Notes: generated by a model not told the origin, from the sequence alone. A stretch of DNA of 64,000 bases from Gracilariopsis chorda (GCA_003194525.1 NBIV01000073.1:62001-126000), one strand, 5' to 3'; shown: positions 11,808 to 23,599, counted from the stretch's first letter. Translations and numbers: made by a program.

Positions 11808-12473
11808 ACAGAGGTGCAATGGTTGAAAAACCGTTGGAAGTCGATGGTGATGATCCGAGCTGAAGTTCGGAGCATATATCGGGGTTTACATAGAGGGTCT
11901 GAAGTAGCTCTATCAGTGCCAATAGTCAATGAAAAATCGCCCGAGTTTAATGACATTATGCTTGGTCTCTCGCTGGGCTCCATATGTGGGTGGTTTACCG
12001 TGTTCAGTGCCAGATCTAGCCGTTTGATGAATTGGCGAGTTCCCCAGCTGATGAATTGTTCTATGACTTGTCAAGGATCGGCAACAGACATGGTCTTGAT
12101 GATCTGGCATGACCCCAGGGTGCTCGTGAGGACTTGGAACAGATCTCTCGGGAACGTTCTATGACCATTTGATCACTGCTGTACCGCGTGGGGTGTTTAT
12201 GAACGCTTTAAGTAGTAGGCTACGTGTATTTCGGAGACAAATTTGTCCACGTGGTCGGTCAGGGCTTTTCTGACATAAGCATGTTGTCGTGTCATATTGA
12301 CAGTATGTCACAGAAGATGTCAATCTGGCTTTGAAGCCAGGTATACATGTCAAATAGGTAACCGATCTCTTCAGCAGATCGAGTAGAATAAACATAGCAA
12401 ACCTAGACACGTTAGAACCGATGCTGGAGCCAACCATTCTCAAACTAAAATAAAATAGTAACTAAATCTAACA
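11808..12473. repeat. Repeat family R1, copy 3
   Basis: Full-length relative of copy 1 (7010-7665), in the same orientation. Homology begins near GAGGTGCAATGG/GAGCTGCAATG, continues through GATGGTGATGATCCGAG and ends near AGTAACTAAATCTAAC. Minus-strand open frames in the copies are not conserved as proteins, so the repeat does not look coding. Confidence 0.75.
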
Positions 12474-12489
12474 GTAGGCTAGGAGATAG

Positions 12490-15400
12490 CCGGGCTAGAA
12501 TGGAAACACTCCAAAGAGAAGAGCTGAAAACAAGGTATCGTTGCATGAGTCTATTAATACTCTTCTTCTTCATTCTAGAGGCATATGCTTTTCTACTCCG
12601 ATTATCAACAGCTCTCCAGTTTATACTAGAATGCAGAATATCGACATCTGAATCAACCACGTTGGAAACTACTAGAAAGTCCCTTCAAACGATTAAGCGC
12701 GACTAAGAACACTCAGATCCATCCTTGCAGCCACTCAACAAAGGCACCCCGCCGAAGTTAAAAGTGATAACGACGTTACGAAACTACATAGATTAACACG
12801 ACCAGCACATTTGGCAGATCAAAACTATGCGTCCCACTCCCCATCTCTGAAGTTGTTTGATATTTTACTACCTGTACTGATCTGGTAAAGCTTACTGGTC
12901 TAAAGCAAAACAGGTTTTCGTACACTCTGAACATCTTTCAGGGATTTCGTAGCGACTGAAATCCATACCATGTGGACAGAATCATATGAAATTAGTCTTG
13001 GTTTTGTAGGGAAAGACCACATTCACTAACTGCTCGTCAGTGTTTGAGCCAGATATTTGCAGAAACAAGAACTTCTGGCTCTTTCATGTGGTTATCATTC
13101 ATCTTTGGCTGTACTGCGATCGTCATTTATTTCTTTACTTGCTGCACGCAATGAGTGGTGAGAAAAGTATTGACAAAGAATAAGACAAAGAATAAGCACG
13201 CCAAAATTTGTATGCCGGGCTCCCATGAATTCCAAGCCTCTTGTTCTAAAGAATGATATATTTTGTCTAAATTAAAGAGACTGTATCTGTGGAACAGGCC
13301 TGCTCTAAAATAAAAGTATGGATTTGCAGGATTTTTCAAACTGAGACAACAATATAGTGCCTATGATATGAGGCAGAGTGGGTTTTCGGATGGGTGAAAC
13401 AACGATCAATATGTGAGGAAGGAAGTAACGTTCTCTACGTACGCTAAGAGAATCGCATGTTGTTCAAACGCTCGTGGACCAATACATGATTCAAAACTCT
13501 CAGAACGTACAAGTTTTTGCTAAAAATGTGATATTTTCTCACGAGATCTACAATTGGATGAATGGAATCTGTTGTATGCCTAGAAAGAAAGAGAATCCAC
13601 GTCTCATCATCAGTGGGTAGCAGGCATCGGTTGATAACAATAGGCCCAGAAATTCTCATACGTCATGAGAAAGCGAACCCGTCGCGTGAGAGAACTGGAT
13701 GGGGCATGAATGAATTTCGGGCTTTCGTCTAAGGCCTCTAGGACCTAATCCGGTGGATAAATCGTTGAACACGTAAAATGATACTCATTTTCTGTCTCCT
13801 TAGTTCTAATGCCAGAACATGTGTGGTTGGAAAGAATACATCCAATCCATACTTTACCAAAGCACCTTCCATGGTCACCACTTTTAATATCAGGAATGTT
13901 TATTACTTATTTCAAGGAGCAACTAAGAATTACGTTATGGTTATGCTCAGCGCAGTGGCAGCGATGCAGTGGAGTGTACAGGTTATCGCAGCAACTTTCA
14001 CTGGGATTTAAATTTGTTCAAAGGCAGAAAGAGCATCTGACAAAGACAGATTTATGGTTTCCATGTATACTTTGATGTTTTGAGGACGGTTTGGTTCAAT
14101 CTTTTGTCCGCTCACAGTCTTTATAATTGTTTCTACAAAGCTCTGAAGTAGATCTCCCATTCTTTTCTCTCGCGCGGTTTCTCACTCTAGTCACTGCCCT
14201 TCCATTTTTTAACTACCTCGTCGCGCTTCGGTTCCCTCTCCTTCCATCGTAGCTTCCTCTCTATGTACTATAGAATGAGCCTCACTTTGGATACTGGTCA
14301 TGTTTAAGACTTCCACGAAATGTTAGCATTACCGTGGAGAACCAATCCGTACAATTGGCTCAGGGTAAAATAAGACTTCTGTTTGCTTCGATCATCAAGT
14401 TGTAGATTAACTTCTGGTTCCATTTCCATGTCTTTATCCATCCCAGAATTTGATACCGGCTATTCTTTTTCATCTAACTCATTTTTGTCAGTTCCATCTC
14501 CAGTTTCATCCCTCTCTATCATTAGACGGTTGATTCTCTAAGCCGTTGAACCCCTTCTAGGAGAACCCTTGTAACCTTTTGGTAATTGTTTTGTGGGGCA
14601 ACTCGGTGAATTGACGCCAGATGAATCCCGTGCTCTGATTACACTCCAGAAAGCCTTGAGATTGTTTGCAACTGACGGCTTTCTATTCGAGTACTGCAAT
14701 GGGGAGAGTTCGGACCTGACGTCGTAGTAGAGCTCTATGGTTGGAAATAGATTTACGAACAGGTTTCGGAGACCGATGTTTCCTAGGTAAAGATTCAGAA
14801 CTACTTTCATGGTGATTTGAAATTTATATCGTGAGGGACACACTTTATGGCAAAATGTGCGAACAAAATGATCCAACCCTCTTGGTGTCCACAGTGCCAC
14901 AAGGCTCAGGATATTGCATGCTCCGCTACGCACGGCACTATGCCTTGTTTTACAGACCATTGCCGAGAAGCAAGTTTCGTAATCTTTCGACTCTCTTTGG
15001 ACATCAAGCGTGAATGTGAACGTACATATGATAGTCCTATGATAAGACGTTAGCAATACTTTGGATGCCATGGACGATGTAATACGTGCATAATAACTGA
15101 CGCGCGTGCTCACCAATCCAAAGGGCATCTAATTACTTCTGTATGATGGACAAGCAGTGCCTTCATTCACATTCAAAACCCATGGATTAATCAGGTTGAC
15201 CGATCTCGGCTGTTGCAAACAATTGCGGTCAGTTGAAGGCTTTACCTGACATTCCATTCATTCCTAATTCTCGTAGGTCCAGTGTTGCTAAGAATCCCAG
15301 AACATCTGGTAGCCATTTTAAAACAGTTTCGTGTTTTATCACGAGTGTAGCTCAAAATCTGAAAAAACGAGAAAGATTCTGCAAAAATCATGTAAGGAGT

Positions 15401-16975
15401 CCTTCCAGACCCCTCCCATCTGTGCGAACACATCAAATATTGGCTGTTCGATTTATCGTGTCAACTAATGATTGAAGTGGTGAAGCGTAATGCTTCAAGC
15501 AAACTTCCGAAGAACTCTATTGACAATCCACTTTGCCAATAGTCTGCCAGAGATGCACAATCACTTCCGCTCCTTTGGCGTACCTATGGTCTAGAATTGC
15601 TTATCGTGGCTATGCGATGAAGTTTCATAGTTGGTACATATCGTTCTAATGTTCTACTTGATTCTTAAGATAAACTCTTAGGGGAGCACCACATTCAGCT
15701 GCTACTATCGAACAATACCCCAAGTACGAGTTATTGATCCGTCAGGAGACGACATGGTACACAATTCGCGGCAATTTGGCAGAAACACCTCGCGGGACTT
15801 CAGCAAGACTCGACCAGAAAGGAAGAGCGATGGACAATGAGCTGCTCGCATCGTATTCAATCTTCTCTACCTCCAGTGGAGAGTATAAAATCAGAAAGCC
15901 CCTGTGGGAACGAGCCTTGCACTCAAAACGAGCTTGGCGATCAAAATTATACTGTGTCTCGGACATGCGAAGTTAGCGTAGTTCTGCCCTGAGTAGAGGC
16001 CGAATCTAGAGAAGCATGTCTGGAGTCACCTGAGGCTGAAGAAACCTGTTGCATGGTTCGAGAAACTCGGCTAGAGCATCACCACAATCCCTCTCACCAT
16101 AGGTCCCGTAATGAGAAACGTCACTTCCGTAAGATTGGGGGGCAAGAGGTTTGCCATGGAATCTATGTATACGCTCGTAGGCCAATCGACCCATGCCGCA
16201 ATGGACGCGGTCGAGAGTTTTACCACGCCCAAGGTATAAGAGATGAGGGACCACTGTGACTTGGGCTCGCCAGTCTCGAGAGCCCACCATGTCGCGTGGG
16301 TTATTTCTGGGAAGAGGGCCCTCCACGGCGCAAGAATCAGTCAAGGGAACGTCAGCAACCGCAGTGAGGTGAAAGCATGAAGCACGGAAGAAAAGCAATC
16401 CGTCTGTTAGAGGGCTTAGAGTACTAAGCAATTCATGATACATCTACCCCCTGGAGGTAACTGTCAGCGGCATTGCTTGAGCACTGTTCCATGCGATGGC
16501 CTGAATTTCAAGAACATCAACAGGTGGAAGAGTTGGATACTTCTGAAGGTCAGCCAACTGTTAAGCGGGAGTCGAGAAGTCTATAACAGCGCTTTCTTGC
16601 AGCTGAGTCCTTTGCGAGAGCGGCGCAGACGGAAAACAGCTAAAGTAACTGGGTGGATCCTGGAATGGGACGCGGGAGCGGGGAACCGACCCACCGGACG
16701 CCATAAGGCGGTTAGTTTGAAAAGGGTTTATTCCTGCAGTAGGAGAAGAGCACATTTTTGAAGCACGGAGCTGAGGAATTAGAGGAGAGTCTGTATGTTT
16801 TTCTCGCTTGCCCGGAGAAGGGTTTGTGTGTTATAAAGAAACTGGAAAGTCGGTAGGGGACACCGTTGGTTGCAAGTTAAGTCTACGTCCGCCAGAGTCT
16901 TCCAGATTTCAAAAGTGTGAATCTTTGTCTGAAGAGGAGGAGATGTGGAGCAACGGATACTCCGAAGGCCGGAGA
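12490..16975. other. Long region without a supported gene
   Basis: The longest frames (minus 14538-15128, 196 codons; minus 16006-16443, 145 codons; plus 14847-15053 with a CPQCHKAQ cysteine pair) have no recognisable domain, and overlapping frames are of similar quality, so none is called. Could be old decayed repeats or intergenic DNA. Confidence 0.4.
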
Positions 16976-16977
16976 TA

Positions 16978-19132
16978 ACCCTCACAAGGGCTTAATCTGG
17001 CGGACATTCATGCGCCTCAGAAACTGCGCAAAACAGACGCTTAACCGTCATATTTATATTGTGCAAAAGCCGCGGTCGTCGCCTAGCGCTCAATTTGGGA
17101 GCCAAACCACGCGCTCATCTCCGGCCTCTGAACGGTAATGGTGAAACTCCATCGAAGCCGTAGTGGCTTCATGTCGCACAGCTGTCCGGGAGCGATCATC
17201 ACAAGCCTTCTTTTCCAGTGTAGGCCATAATGCAAGAGGTATGTCGTCAGGATCCTTTGCTTTGCTAATCGCAGAAGCATTCATCTCGCCCATCTGACAC
17301 TCGTTCTCCTTTCCTTGCGCTCCAACACCATAAGAAGACAGATTATGGCTAGCCTGCTGCAATTTACTGTGAGCATTACGAGTAATTATTTTTTCCTTCA
17401 ACCAAAGCGCAGGGGTTGCACCGGGGTTTGTGTTAGGCTTCGCTTTTGTCGGAGTAATAAGTGGTTCTGGACGCAAGATTACGCAATTCGCTGACTGGTT
17501 CTGTTGTAACACATTCTCTATTTGACGTAAGCAGTCACTAGAGCACTTCACCTCACTCGCGATTCTTCGCACTTCGGTCGCGATCGCATCATCAGCGATT
17601 CGGAAACTTCCTTCCGAGGGGAGGACCAGCCGGGTGCCAGGCTCCGGATCGCGCTGAGGTGACATCGCAAAACTCACGATTTTAGCTGGGTAAGGAGGAT
17701 ACAGGCTGCAATTGAGAAAAATTTTGACAGGGAGGTTTGCATTCAAGAACATGTATACTGCTATCGAAAGTTTCATTTTCACAGAGATGTTGGCGTTGAA
17801 ATAAGCACCCCTATATAAGAACATATCCAAAGTTTTTCTGACATTCTCTTTGAATACCTTGTTTATGCGATCGTCGCAAGGCTGCAGAAAGTGGTACGTG
17901 TTCACTGGAAGCTGAATTACTTCAATATTTTTGAATACTGCGGCTTCAATCCACTTTGTCCCTCTCCTGGAGCTATGGCAATCGATGTAGAGAAGAATCT
18001 CCTCTTCCTGTGGAACAAACTTGCGTGCGAAGAAGTTGAAATGCCCTATCACTTTGGGCAGAAGTTCTTTCGTTACTGACCCCTTTGAGCTGCATACGAC
18101 ATCGGTACCAATTGGGAGCCACTCCTCTTATCCAAACCTTTTGTACTCGTTGGGGAGTTTTGCATTTATATGTGGGGGAGTGGGATTCGTCCAATTTCTA
18201 ACAGGAGATTTTCCCTGCGCCATGAGAAAAATTGGAGCAATACTGACAGCAGCACAACTCATGATAACAGACGTAAGGTGCTTAGCGCTGTCGTTCGTTT
18301 TCATCCTGAGGCCTCCGTTTCTACGGTTTGCGGCGTTGAAGCCTCGATAGCGACGACAGTATGACGCAGAAACTGCCGTCTCATCCAGGTCCCATACCAC
18401 TCGAGGATCCGTGAATACTTCTGGCATCTTTACTTTGACGTTCTCTATGATATCTACTAAGGTGTTGAGGGTTTTGTGCGCTGATTCATTTGAGCACGAT
18501 ATTTCTGTGCAACGCATTGTGAGAGGGCGATTGCGGGGCCGAAACGAGCGCAAAGCATAAACGGAATGCACACAGTTTTTGAACGTTGGGCGGCCATCGT
18601 TAGCAACCTGGCCAATGAATGAACGCATTTCCTACTCTCTTGCAATGAAAGCGCGTTCGGAAGTAAATATTGCGCGGTTAACAAGCATTTGTTCTTCTGC
18701 AGACGTAAGAACTGGCTTGCGACCTGGATAATGCTCAGTTCGTGTAGGAAGATGGTTCAAATTTTGTGCTTGGCGGTATCTGATGCCCGTTCGATGCAAT
18801 AGAGTGTCCGTTGCGTTATTGAGGTGTCGGCGGCAACATCTGTAATGCCATGATGGTCTCTTATAAGCGCAGCGGCTTGTTGGTGGCGAAGTTGTAAATC
18901 CTACCTGTTATTCTGTCTGGCCTTTAGTTTGGCCGTCTTCTGTCACATGGACGGGGCCATGGTGCTGTCTGTAGTCTCAGGACTGTGAATGAGACTGAAA
19001 GACGTAGACCCGAGGTGGATTGGGCGATCTGTGAGCTCACGATGAACAGGAATCCGTTTGATGCTGAATAACTTGCTGTACAAATGGCTCAGCCAAACTA
19101 AGCACTTTGCCAAACTGAGCGCTTGTGAGGGT
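16978..19132 (-). mobile_element. pogo-like DNA transposon (pogo-3), decayed
   Basis: 2155-bp element. The ends form an inverted repeat: ACCCTCACAAGGGCTTAATC on the left pairs with ACCCTCACAAGCGCTCAGTT read inward from the right (20 of the first 24 positions agree). TA lies outside both ends (16976-16977 and 19133-19134), the target duplication of the Tc1/mariner/pogo superfamily. Inside is one minus-strand transposase with a helix-turn-helix region then a DDD catalytic domain. The gene is dead. Confidence 0.82.
17090..18860 (-). pseudogene. pogo-like transposase, broken
   Basis: Cut-and-paste transposase. A helix-turn-helix-like segment lies near 18780-18860 (TDVAADTSITQRTLY). A frame change follows, then a GRKPVLTSAEEQM segment near 18700. 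The catalytic domain has the three acidic positions expected of pogo: WDLDETA near 18365, YIDCHSS near 17985 and QPCDDRIN near 17870. In-frame stops interrupt the gene near 18632-18634 (TAG) and 18128-18130 (TAA). The C-terminal part, down to 17090, is open and long. Inactive as it stands. Confidence 0.8.
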
Positions 19133-19134
19133 TA

Positions 19135-20423
19135 GATAGTTCTCGTATGGAGACTGTGTTCAGTGAACAGACATGCGGAGGTCTATAAAGTGTTACAAAA
19201 TTTTTGGTTTATTTTCGAGCTATTTGTTAGGGAGACCCTTACAAGTTGGTTGGATATTGTCCGTAGCACTGATGGTATACTCTACTTGGAAGGAACGCGT
19301 TTGGTAGATGTTTGTGGAACCGCTGTGCATGAGCACCCGCAGGGCAGGCCAGCCACGTTTGTGGACCTTGCAAGGTCTACACATTGACTTAGATAGTTAT
19401 TGCACTTTAAAATGGTAGAACTTACTTAGGGCAGGTTGAGCTCCGATCACCTCCCATGCAGTAAAGGGTAACTGAGTGGTATATTCTTCTCAAACTCCGG
19501 GCTATAGTCATACCTATCTGCGTAGGTTTCCCAATCTCTGCAGAAGGTAACATCATTAGAGTCTTGGGAGTCTATCTGTCAAGCGCAACTAGGAAACAAT
19601 TCTTCGTTTGTGACCTTTATTTTATGGCTCAGAGTCGTCCCAAGACTCCCATTTGTTTTCGCTCCTGTGTAGGCTCTTATCCTCGCTTATTATTATCATC
19701 TTCACCCCGCTTATGGACCTGTTCCCTCCTTTCCCACGGTCCTTTGCATCGCTCTGGGTTCTGTGTCCTGACCATACTCAATGTTTCACGGTGCCTCTTT
19801 TTGTCATCTTTTGAACCTTGTTCGCAAGGTATTCTACCAGTACCATTGTTCGTACCATGCTTTCTTTGCCAACCTCTTTAGGTATATCCCGAGACCGTCT
19901 GCAGTCCTACACATGGCGTGTAACGCACTGAGCACGGACAGAGGGCTCTTTCAGTTGAGTTGATCTCCCAAAAGAATAGAATTTGAACATCCATTGGATA
20001 TCACCGTTCTCAGGGTTTTGCTCTACAAATATATGGATGCGGAGAAACAAAAAGGCGCATGCGGGTGTTATAAGAAGAGCAGTAATGCTCACAGGAACCA
20101 AATAATAAAGCCAAGGTGTGAATAGGACATACGGCACGCAATTAAATCTATTATAGTGCATCAAGAACAAGTATGGTTACCAGTAACAAGAATATGCCCT
20201 CGAATCCATCTCTGGCGTATTGCAGCAACGGAGGTTCTGTCTGCTTTGCAAGAGCCAGAATTTGGTGGCTCGATTCGAAATGTTGAGGGTGTCCCTACTC
20301 TTAATTTTGGTTACTCTTGATCGAAACTTGGCAGTTCAAGTGCTTTTGATTTCAATTGGCTTGCACAGCACAAATGATTGTAGCCACAGATAGTACGGTA
20401 CTATTTTGCAGGCATTTCTGTAG
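19135..20423. other. No supported gene
   Basis: Spacer between pogo-3 and the Harbinger element. A block near 20197-20240 (ATCCATCTCTGGCG...) is repeated near 24070-24110, so part of this belongs to the R2 repeat family. Confidence 0.5.
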
Positions 20424-20523
20424 AACCAGCCAGTCAGCAGCAGTGGCAGTCAATATTTAGCAGCGGCCAGTGAGCTGTAAGCTGTACTGTTGCTGCTGAT
20501 AATGCTGGTGCTGGTGCGGCTGG
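20424..20523. repeat. Repeat family R2, copy A
   Basis: CCAGCCAGTCAGCAGCAG... to ...GTTGCTGCTGATAATGCTGG, with CAGCAG and CTGCTG blocks in inverted arrangement. It matches copies near 23.8, 24.4 and 24.95 kb. The Harbinger element begins 4 bp after it, so this copy was probably interrupted by that insertion. Confidence 0.6.
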
Positions 20524-20677
20524 TAACAGCATCTCCAAAGGCACACAAGAAACGGGAGCAAATAAGCAAAACGTAGCCAGCGTGGCGAGCAGTAAATGGC
20601 TGTGCACATTTTGCTTATTTGCTGATTTGCTTCTACCTGGTCTCATCTCCAACGGCTGGACAACACCAAACCCTCTC

Positions 20678-21946
20678 ATGTCGTCTGAGCTTATCAACTA
20701 CGAGCTTGATGAAGCACTGGACGAGCTGCTACAATCTGCTTTGAGCAGCTCGGAGAGCGATGACGACAACCGAACTCATGGCGGATCTACTGCGAATCGA
20801 AGTCGCAATCTTGACCGCAGCCGTGAACAGGGGTATGCCCAGCTACTCCGTGACTATCTCTGCATAAACCCCGTTTATCACGACGGTCACTTTCGTCGAA
20901 GATTTCGATTGTCTAAACGCATATACTACAGTGTGTGCAACACACTGCAACAGAGATACGAGTACTTTCAAACAAGGATTGACTGCACAGGAACTGTGGT
21001 ATTTCGAGCAGAACAAAAGGTCGCTGCAGCTCTGCGCCTCCTTGCATATGGCATCGCCACAGACAGCGTAGATGAGTATATTCGAATGGCGGAGTCCACA
21101 GCATCGGATTGCTTGAAACGCTTTTGCAAAGCTGTGATAGAAACGTTCAAGGAGCAGTATCTCCGATGTCCAACAGAAAATGATTTGCAAAAGGTATTGC
21201 AAAGAACCCGTAGGTTGGGTTTCCCTGGAATGATTGGAAGCATTGATTGTTGCAAGTGGATATGGAAGAACTGTCCGGTTGGGTGGAGGGGACAATATCA
21301 AGGAAAAGAAAAAAAGCCGGCTCTCACTTTGGAAGTTATTGCTGACGACAAACTCTACATTTGGCACGCCTTCTTTGATACACCGGGTAGTGCTAACGAC
21401 CTTAATGTTTTAGGAACTTCACCCGTCCTCAACAAGATCGCGGATGGTTCCTTCCCGCCAAAGGTTTCGTACACTGTGAACGGAAAAGAAAGGGACGTAC
21501 CGTATTTTCTATGCGACGGACTGTATCTGAAATACCCCATTTTTGTTCACACGGTTCAACAACCAGTAACCAAAAAGGAGAAGAACCTTGCCGTTTGTCA
21601 GGAAGGGCACAGAAAGGACGTGGAGCGCGCTTTTGGTGTTCTGCAGGGACGGTGGCATATCTTGCAAAGGCCGTCAAGGTTTTGGTATGTATCAAACATG
21701 AGAAACATCATGTACTGCTGTATAGTTTTGCATAACATGATGGTGGGGGAGCGCTTAACAGACGAGGAAGAGACATGGACGGCAACTGCTTTAAATGGGT
21801 TCTGTGGTGCAGAGGTCGTTCACAGTGGAACACCAATTTGGGCTAATGAAGGTGAAACAGAGGTCGTTTCTGGTTCTATTGCTGCACTGTGCAGAGGACA
21901 GGAGTTTTTTGCGGGACGAATACAAACAGGCATGTCTGCAGAATGA
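20678..21946 (+). CDS. PIF/Harbinger DDE nuclease (transposase)
   Basis: Catalytic subunit that cuts and rejoins the transposon ends. 422 residues from the ATG at 20678 (MSSELINYELDEAL). The frame is open further upstream, but only from a GTG, so this ATG is preferred. The N-terminus is acidic and Ser-rich, then helical. The nuclease core carries the triad expected of the DDE_Tnp_4 fold: Asp in GSIDCCKW (about residue 190), Asp in PGSANDLNVL (about 241) and Glu in RKDVERAFGVLQGRW (about 316), with the usual CDGLYLKYP segment between. A LHNMMV helix follows. Length is normal for the family. It needs the Myb-like partner for nuclear import and end recognition. Confidence 0.93.
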   Translation: MSSELINYELDEALDELLQSALSSSESDDDNRTHGGSTANRSRNLDRSREQGYAQLLRDYLCINPVYHDGHFRRRFRLSKRIYYSVCNTLQQRYEYFQTRIDCTGTVVFRAEQKVAAALRLLAYGIATDSVDEYIRMAESTASDCLKRFCKAVIETFKEQYLRCPTENDLQKVLQRTRRLGFPGMIGSIDCCKWIWKNCPVGWRGQYQGKEKKPALTLEVIADDKLYIWHAFFDTPGSANDLNVLGTSPVLNKIADGSFPPKVSYTVNGKERDVPYFLCDGLYLKYPIFVHTVQQPVTKKEKNLAVCQEGHRKDVERAFGVLQGRWHILQRPSRFWYVSNMRNIMYCCIVLHNMMVGERLTDEEETWTATALNGFCGAEVVHSGTPIWANEGETEVVSGSIAALCRGQEFFAGRIQTGMSAE

Positions 21947-21949
21947 CGT

Positions 21950-22183
21950 CATGGATCATTTATGGTCTTTACTAGGAACGTCGTAAATGGGGTAACTCAT
22001 TAGGGTATGTAGAGAAAGACTTGGTGCCGCGCCGACGACAAAAAGTGAAGATCTTTCTCACGCGGTCGCGCGAGCCCCTTCGCTCGCAAGCTCGCTATGG
22101 CGCTCAACGCTACATTGTGAGACTTTTTGGCAATCCTCGCTCAGGTTCTGCAATTTCAGTGTAGGAACCGTTGTCATCATGCA
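21950..22183. other. Convergent intergenic segment with stem-loop sequence
   Basis: Lies between the two convergent Harbinger genes. It contains a GC-rich block near 22055-22110 with short inverted repeats (GCGAGC...GCTCGC). This may help end both transcripts, but no defined terminator can be called in a eukaryote from sequence alone. Confidence 0.4.
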
Positions 22184-23104
22184 CTATTTATGGGCAACTT
22201 CGGTAGGACTATCATTATGCACATTGACGATCTTCTCCGCCTTGTCGGTCGATTGATCACCTTGATAAGACACTCTGCAGCTTTTACCTGCTCCTTCAGC
22301 ATTTTCTTCCTCTTCCTTGAGTTTTTCTAACACTCTCTTGCGCGAAATGCGAAAGAACTCGGCTGCTTCAGGGCTGCTATCTCCACATGCAGTGAACAAA
22401 GATATGTCATTCTGCCTCTGTATCTCATGTGCTCGTTTACGTTGGAGCTGCAACGCCTCTCTCGCTACCTTTATCTTCTCTTCATAGTGTTTTTGCTTCA
22501 TAAAATCTACCTTCGAAGCTTTGCGGCCTTGTGGTCGTTGTGCGGTGGCGACTTTTCCAACTTCTTGCTCTTTCTCGACGTCAGTTTGTCTTTCGTTCCC
22601 CTCAGTACCATCTATGTCCTCTGTTACGCTCTCAGTAGACGTAGTATGGAAAATGTCTTGTGAGGACCACGATTCAGATGCAAACTTTGGATGCTTTCTG
22701 AGTACCTCCCACGCTCCAGCAAATTTAAATGGTTCTCCTACATCATCAGTTGGCGACTTCATTTTTATACCGTTGTAAAGGCCCGTTGCCATGCTTACCA
22801 AGTCCTGGGCGTTGTATCCCGAGGGACTAAGGCGTTGAACGCGCGCAACGCACGCAGAGAACAAGGAACACTTTGTAGACATCAATTTCACTCGATTAGG
22901 AATAGACTCAGCCGACCGCAGTGCACGGTTTGGAGGTTTGAATAGCTCATTGTATATTTTTGCAATGGCTTCGTAGAAGAGCTTCTTCTTGCGGTCAGTG
23001 CCGATGATGGGATCCTCGGAGGTTTTCATGAACGCTTTGGCAATAGCAGTGTCTTCGTTCGGTGAAAAACTGGGCCCTCGTGTGGTGGCTTTCTTTGGTT
23101 CCAT
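22184..23104 (-). CDS. PIF/Harbinger Myb/SANT-like partner protein
   Basis: Second protein of the transposon, which in this superfamily binds the element ends and helps the nuclease enter the nucleus. 306 residues from ATG at 23104 (MEPKKATTRGPSFSPNED). A GTG three codons earlier is not needed. The N-terminal part is trihelix/Myb-like (WSPNED-type start here FSPNED, then DPIIGTDRKKKLFYEAI and RALRSAESIPNRVKLM). The C-terminal half is a charged coiled coil of the NAM-associated type (GRKASKVDFMKQKHYEEKI). Uninterrupted and of normal length. Convergent with the nuclease gene. Confidence 0.88.
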   Translation of the reverse strand: MEPKKATTRGPSFSPNEDTAIAKAFMKTSEDPIIGTDRKKKLFYEAIAKIYNELFKPPNRALRSAESIPNRVKLMSTKCSLFSACVARVQRLSPSGYNAQDLVSMATGLYNGIKMKSPTDDVGEPFKFAGAWEVLRKHPKFASESWSSQDIFHTTSTESVTEDIDGTEGNERQTDVEKEQEVGKVATAQRPQGRKASKVDFMKQKHYEEKIKVAREALQLQRKRAHEIQRQNDISLFTACGDSSPEAAEFFRISRKRVLEKLKEEEENAEGAGKSCRVSYQGDQSTDKAEKIVNVHNDSPTEVAHK

Positions 23105-23293
23105 CGTGTACACTGGTTCCTAGTAGGAACTTCCTACAACAAGTTGTTGCTTGACTGGAATGGAAGGACGAAGAACGATGGAATAGCTCTATCTGAGTCG
23201 TTCAACATTCAGTGTTTTGGTTCTTTGGCGCCAAAACGTCTGCTGTTGGGCCATTCACAGCCTTGCACGTGGATAGTGCTTTGCTATCGGTCG

Positions 23294-23360
23294 TTTGAAC
23301 AGGTTCGTATTTCCGGACCAAATCGTCCTGATTTGGTTCGGAAATACGAACCTGTTCAAA
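23294..23360. repeat. Near-perfect 31-bp hairpin
   Basis: Arms 23294-23324 and 23330-23360 are reverse complements at 30 of 31 positions (the mismatch is a G/T wobble in RNA) around the loop GTCCT. It lies between the Myb-like gene and the right TIR of the Harbinger element, as a subterminal palindrome. Confidence 0.92.
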
Positions 23361-23599
23361 ATTTTGCTCCTATTCTCGCTCTGTTCGAGATGCAAAAGGC
23401 AGCAAAAAAGTTTTTTAATGTTTTGCTCCTGCCCGTTGGAGATGCTCTAAGTCTTTTTGAATGGAAAGGAGGCGCTTCGTCAAAAATGCCTTCAATCAAA
23501 ACTTACAGCCTCAGGTTGGAGTAAACGCTTACAGGGTATAGACCATTGAAAGCAGCCTCTGGCTATGGATGGCGCTCCACGCAACTGAATGACAGTAAC

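Larger units (their letters stand above)
20527..23447. mobile_element. PIF/Harbinger DNA transposon, near intact
   Basis: 2921-bp element. Left end CAGCATCTCCAAAGG and right end (read inward) GAGCATCTCCAACGG form a short TIR. TAA lies outside both ends (20524-20526 and 23448-23450), the 3-bp TWA target duplication typical of PIF/Harbinger. It carries the two genes the superfamily needs: a DDE nuclease on plus and a Myb/SANT-like protein on minus, arranged convergently with about 240 bp between their stops. Both frames are uninterrupted, so the element may be autonomous or only recently silenced. Confidence 0.9.

Noticed and set aside
14538-15128. Minus-strand 196-codon ORF
   Set aside because: No recognisable domain, and plus frames on the same DNA look equally plausible.
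20582-20677. GTG-led N-terminal extension of the Harbinger nuclease
   Set aside because: Not ATG, starts near the TIR, and the ATG at 20678 gives a normal-length protein.
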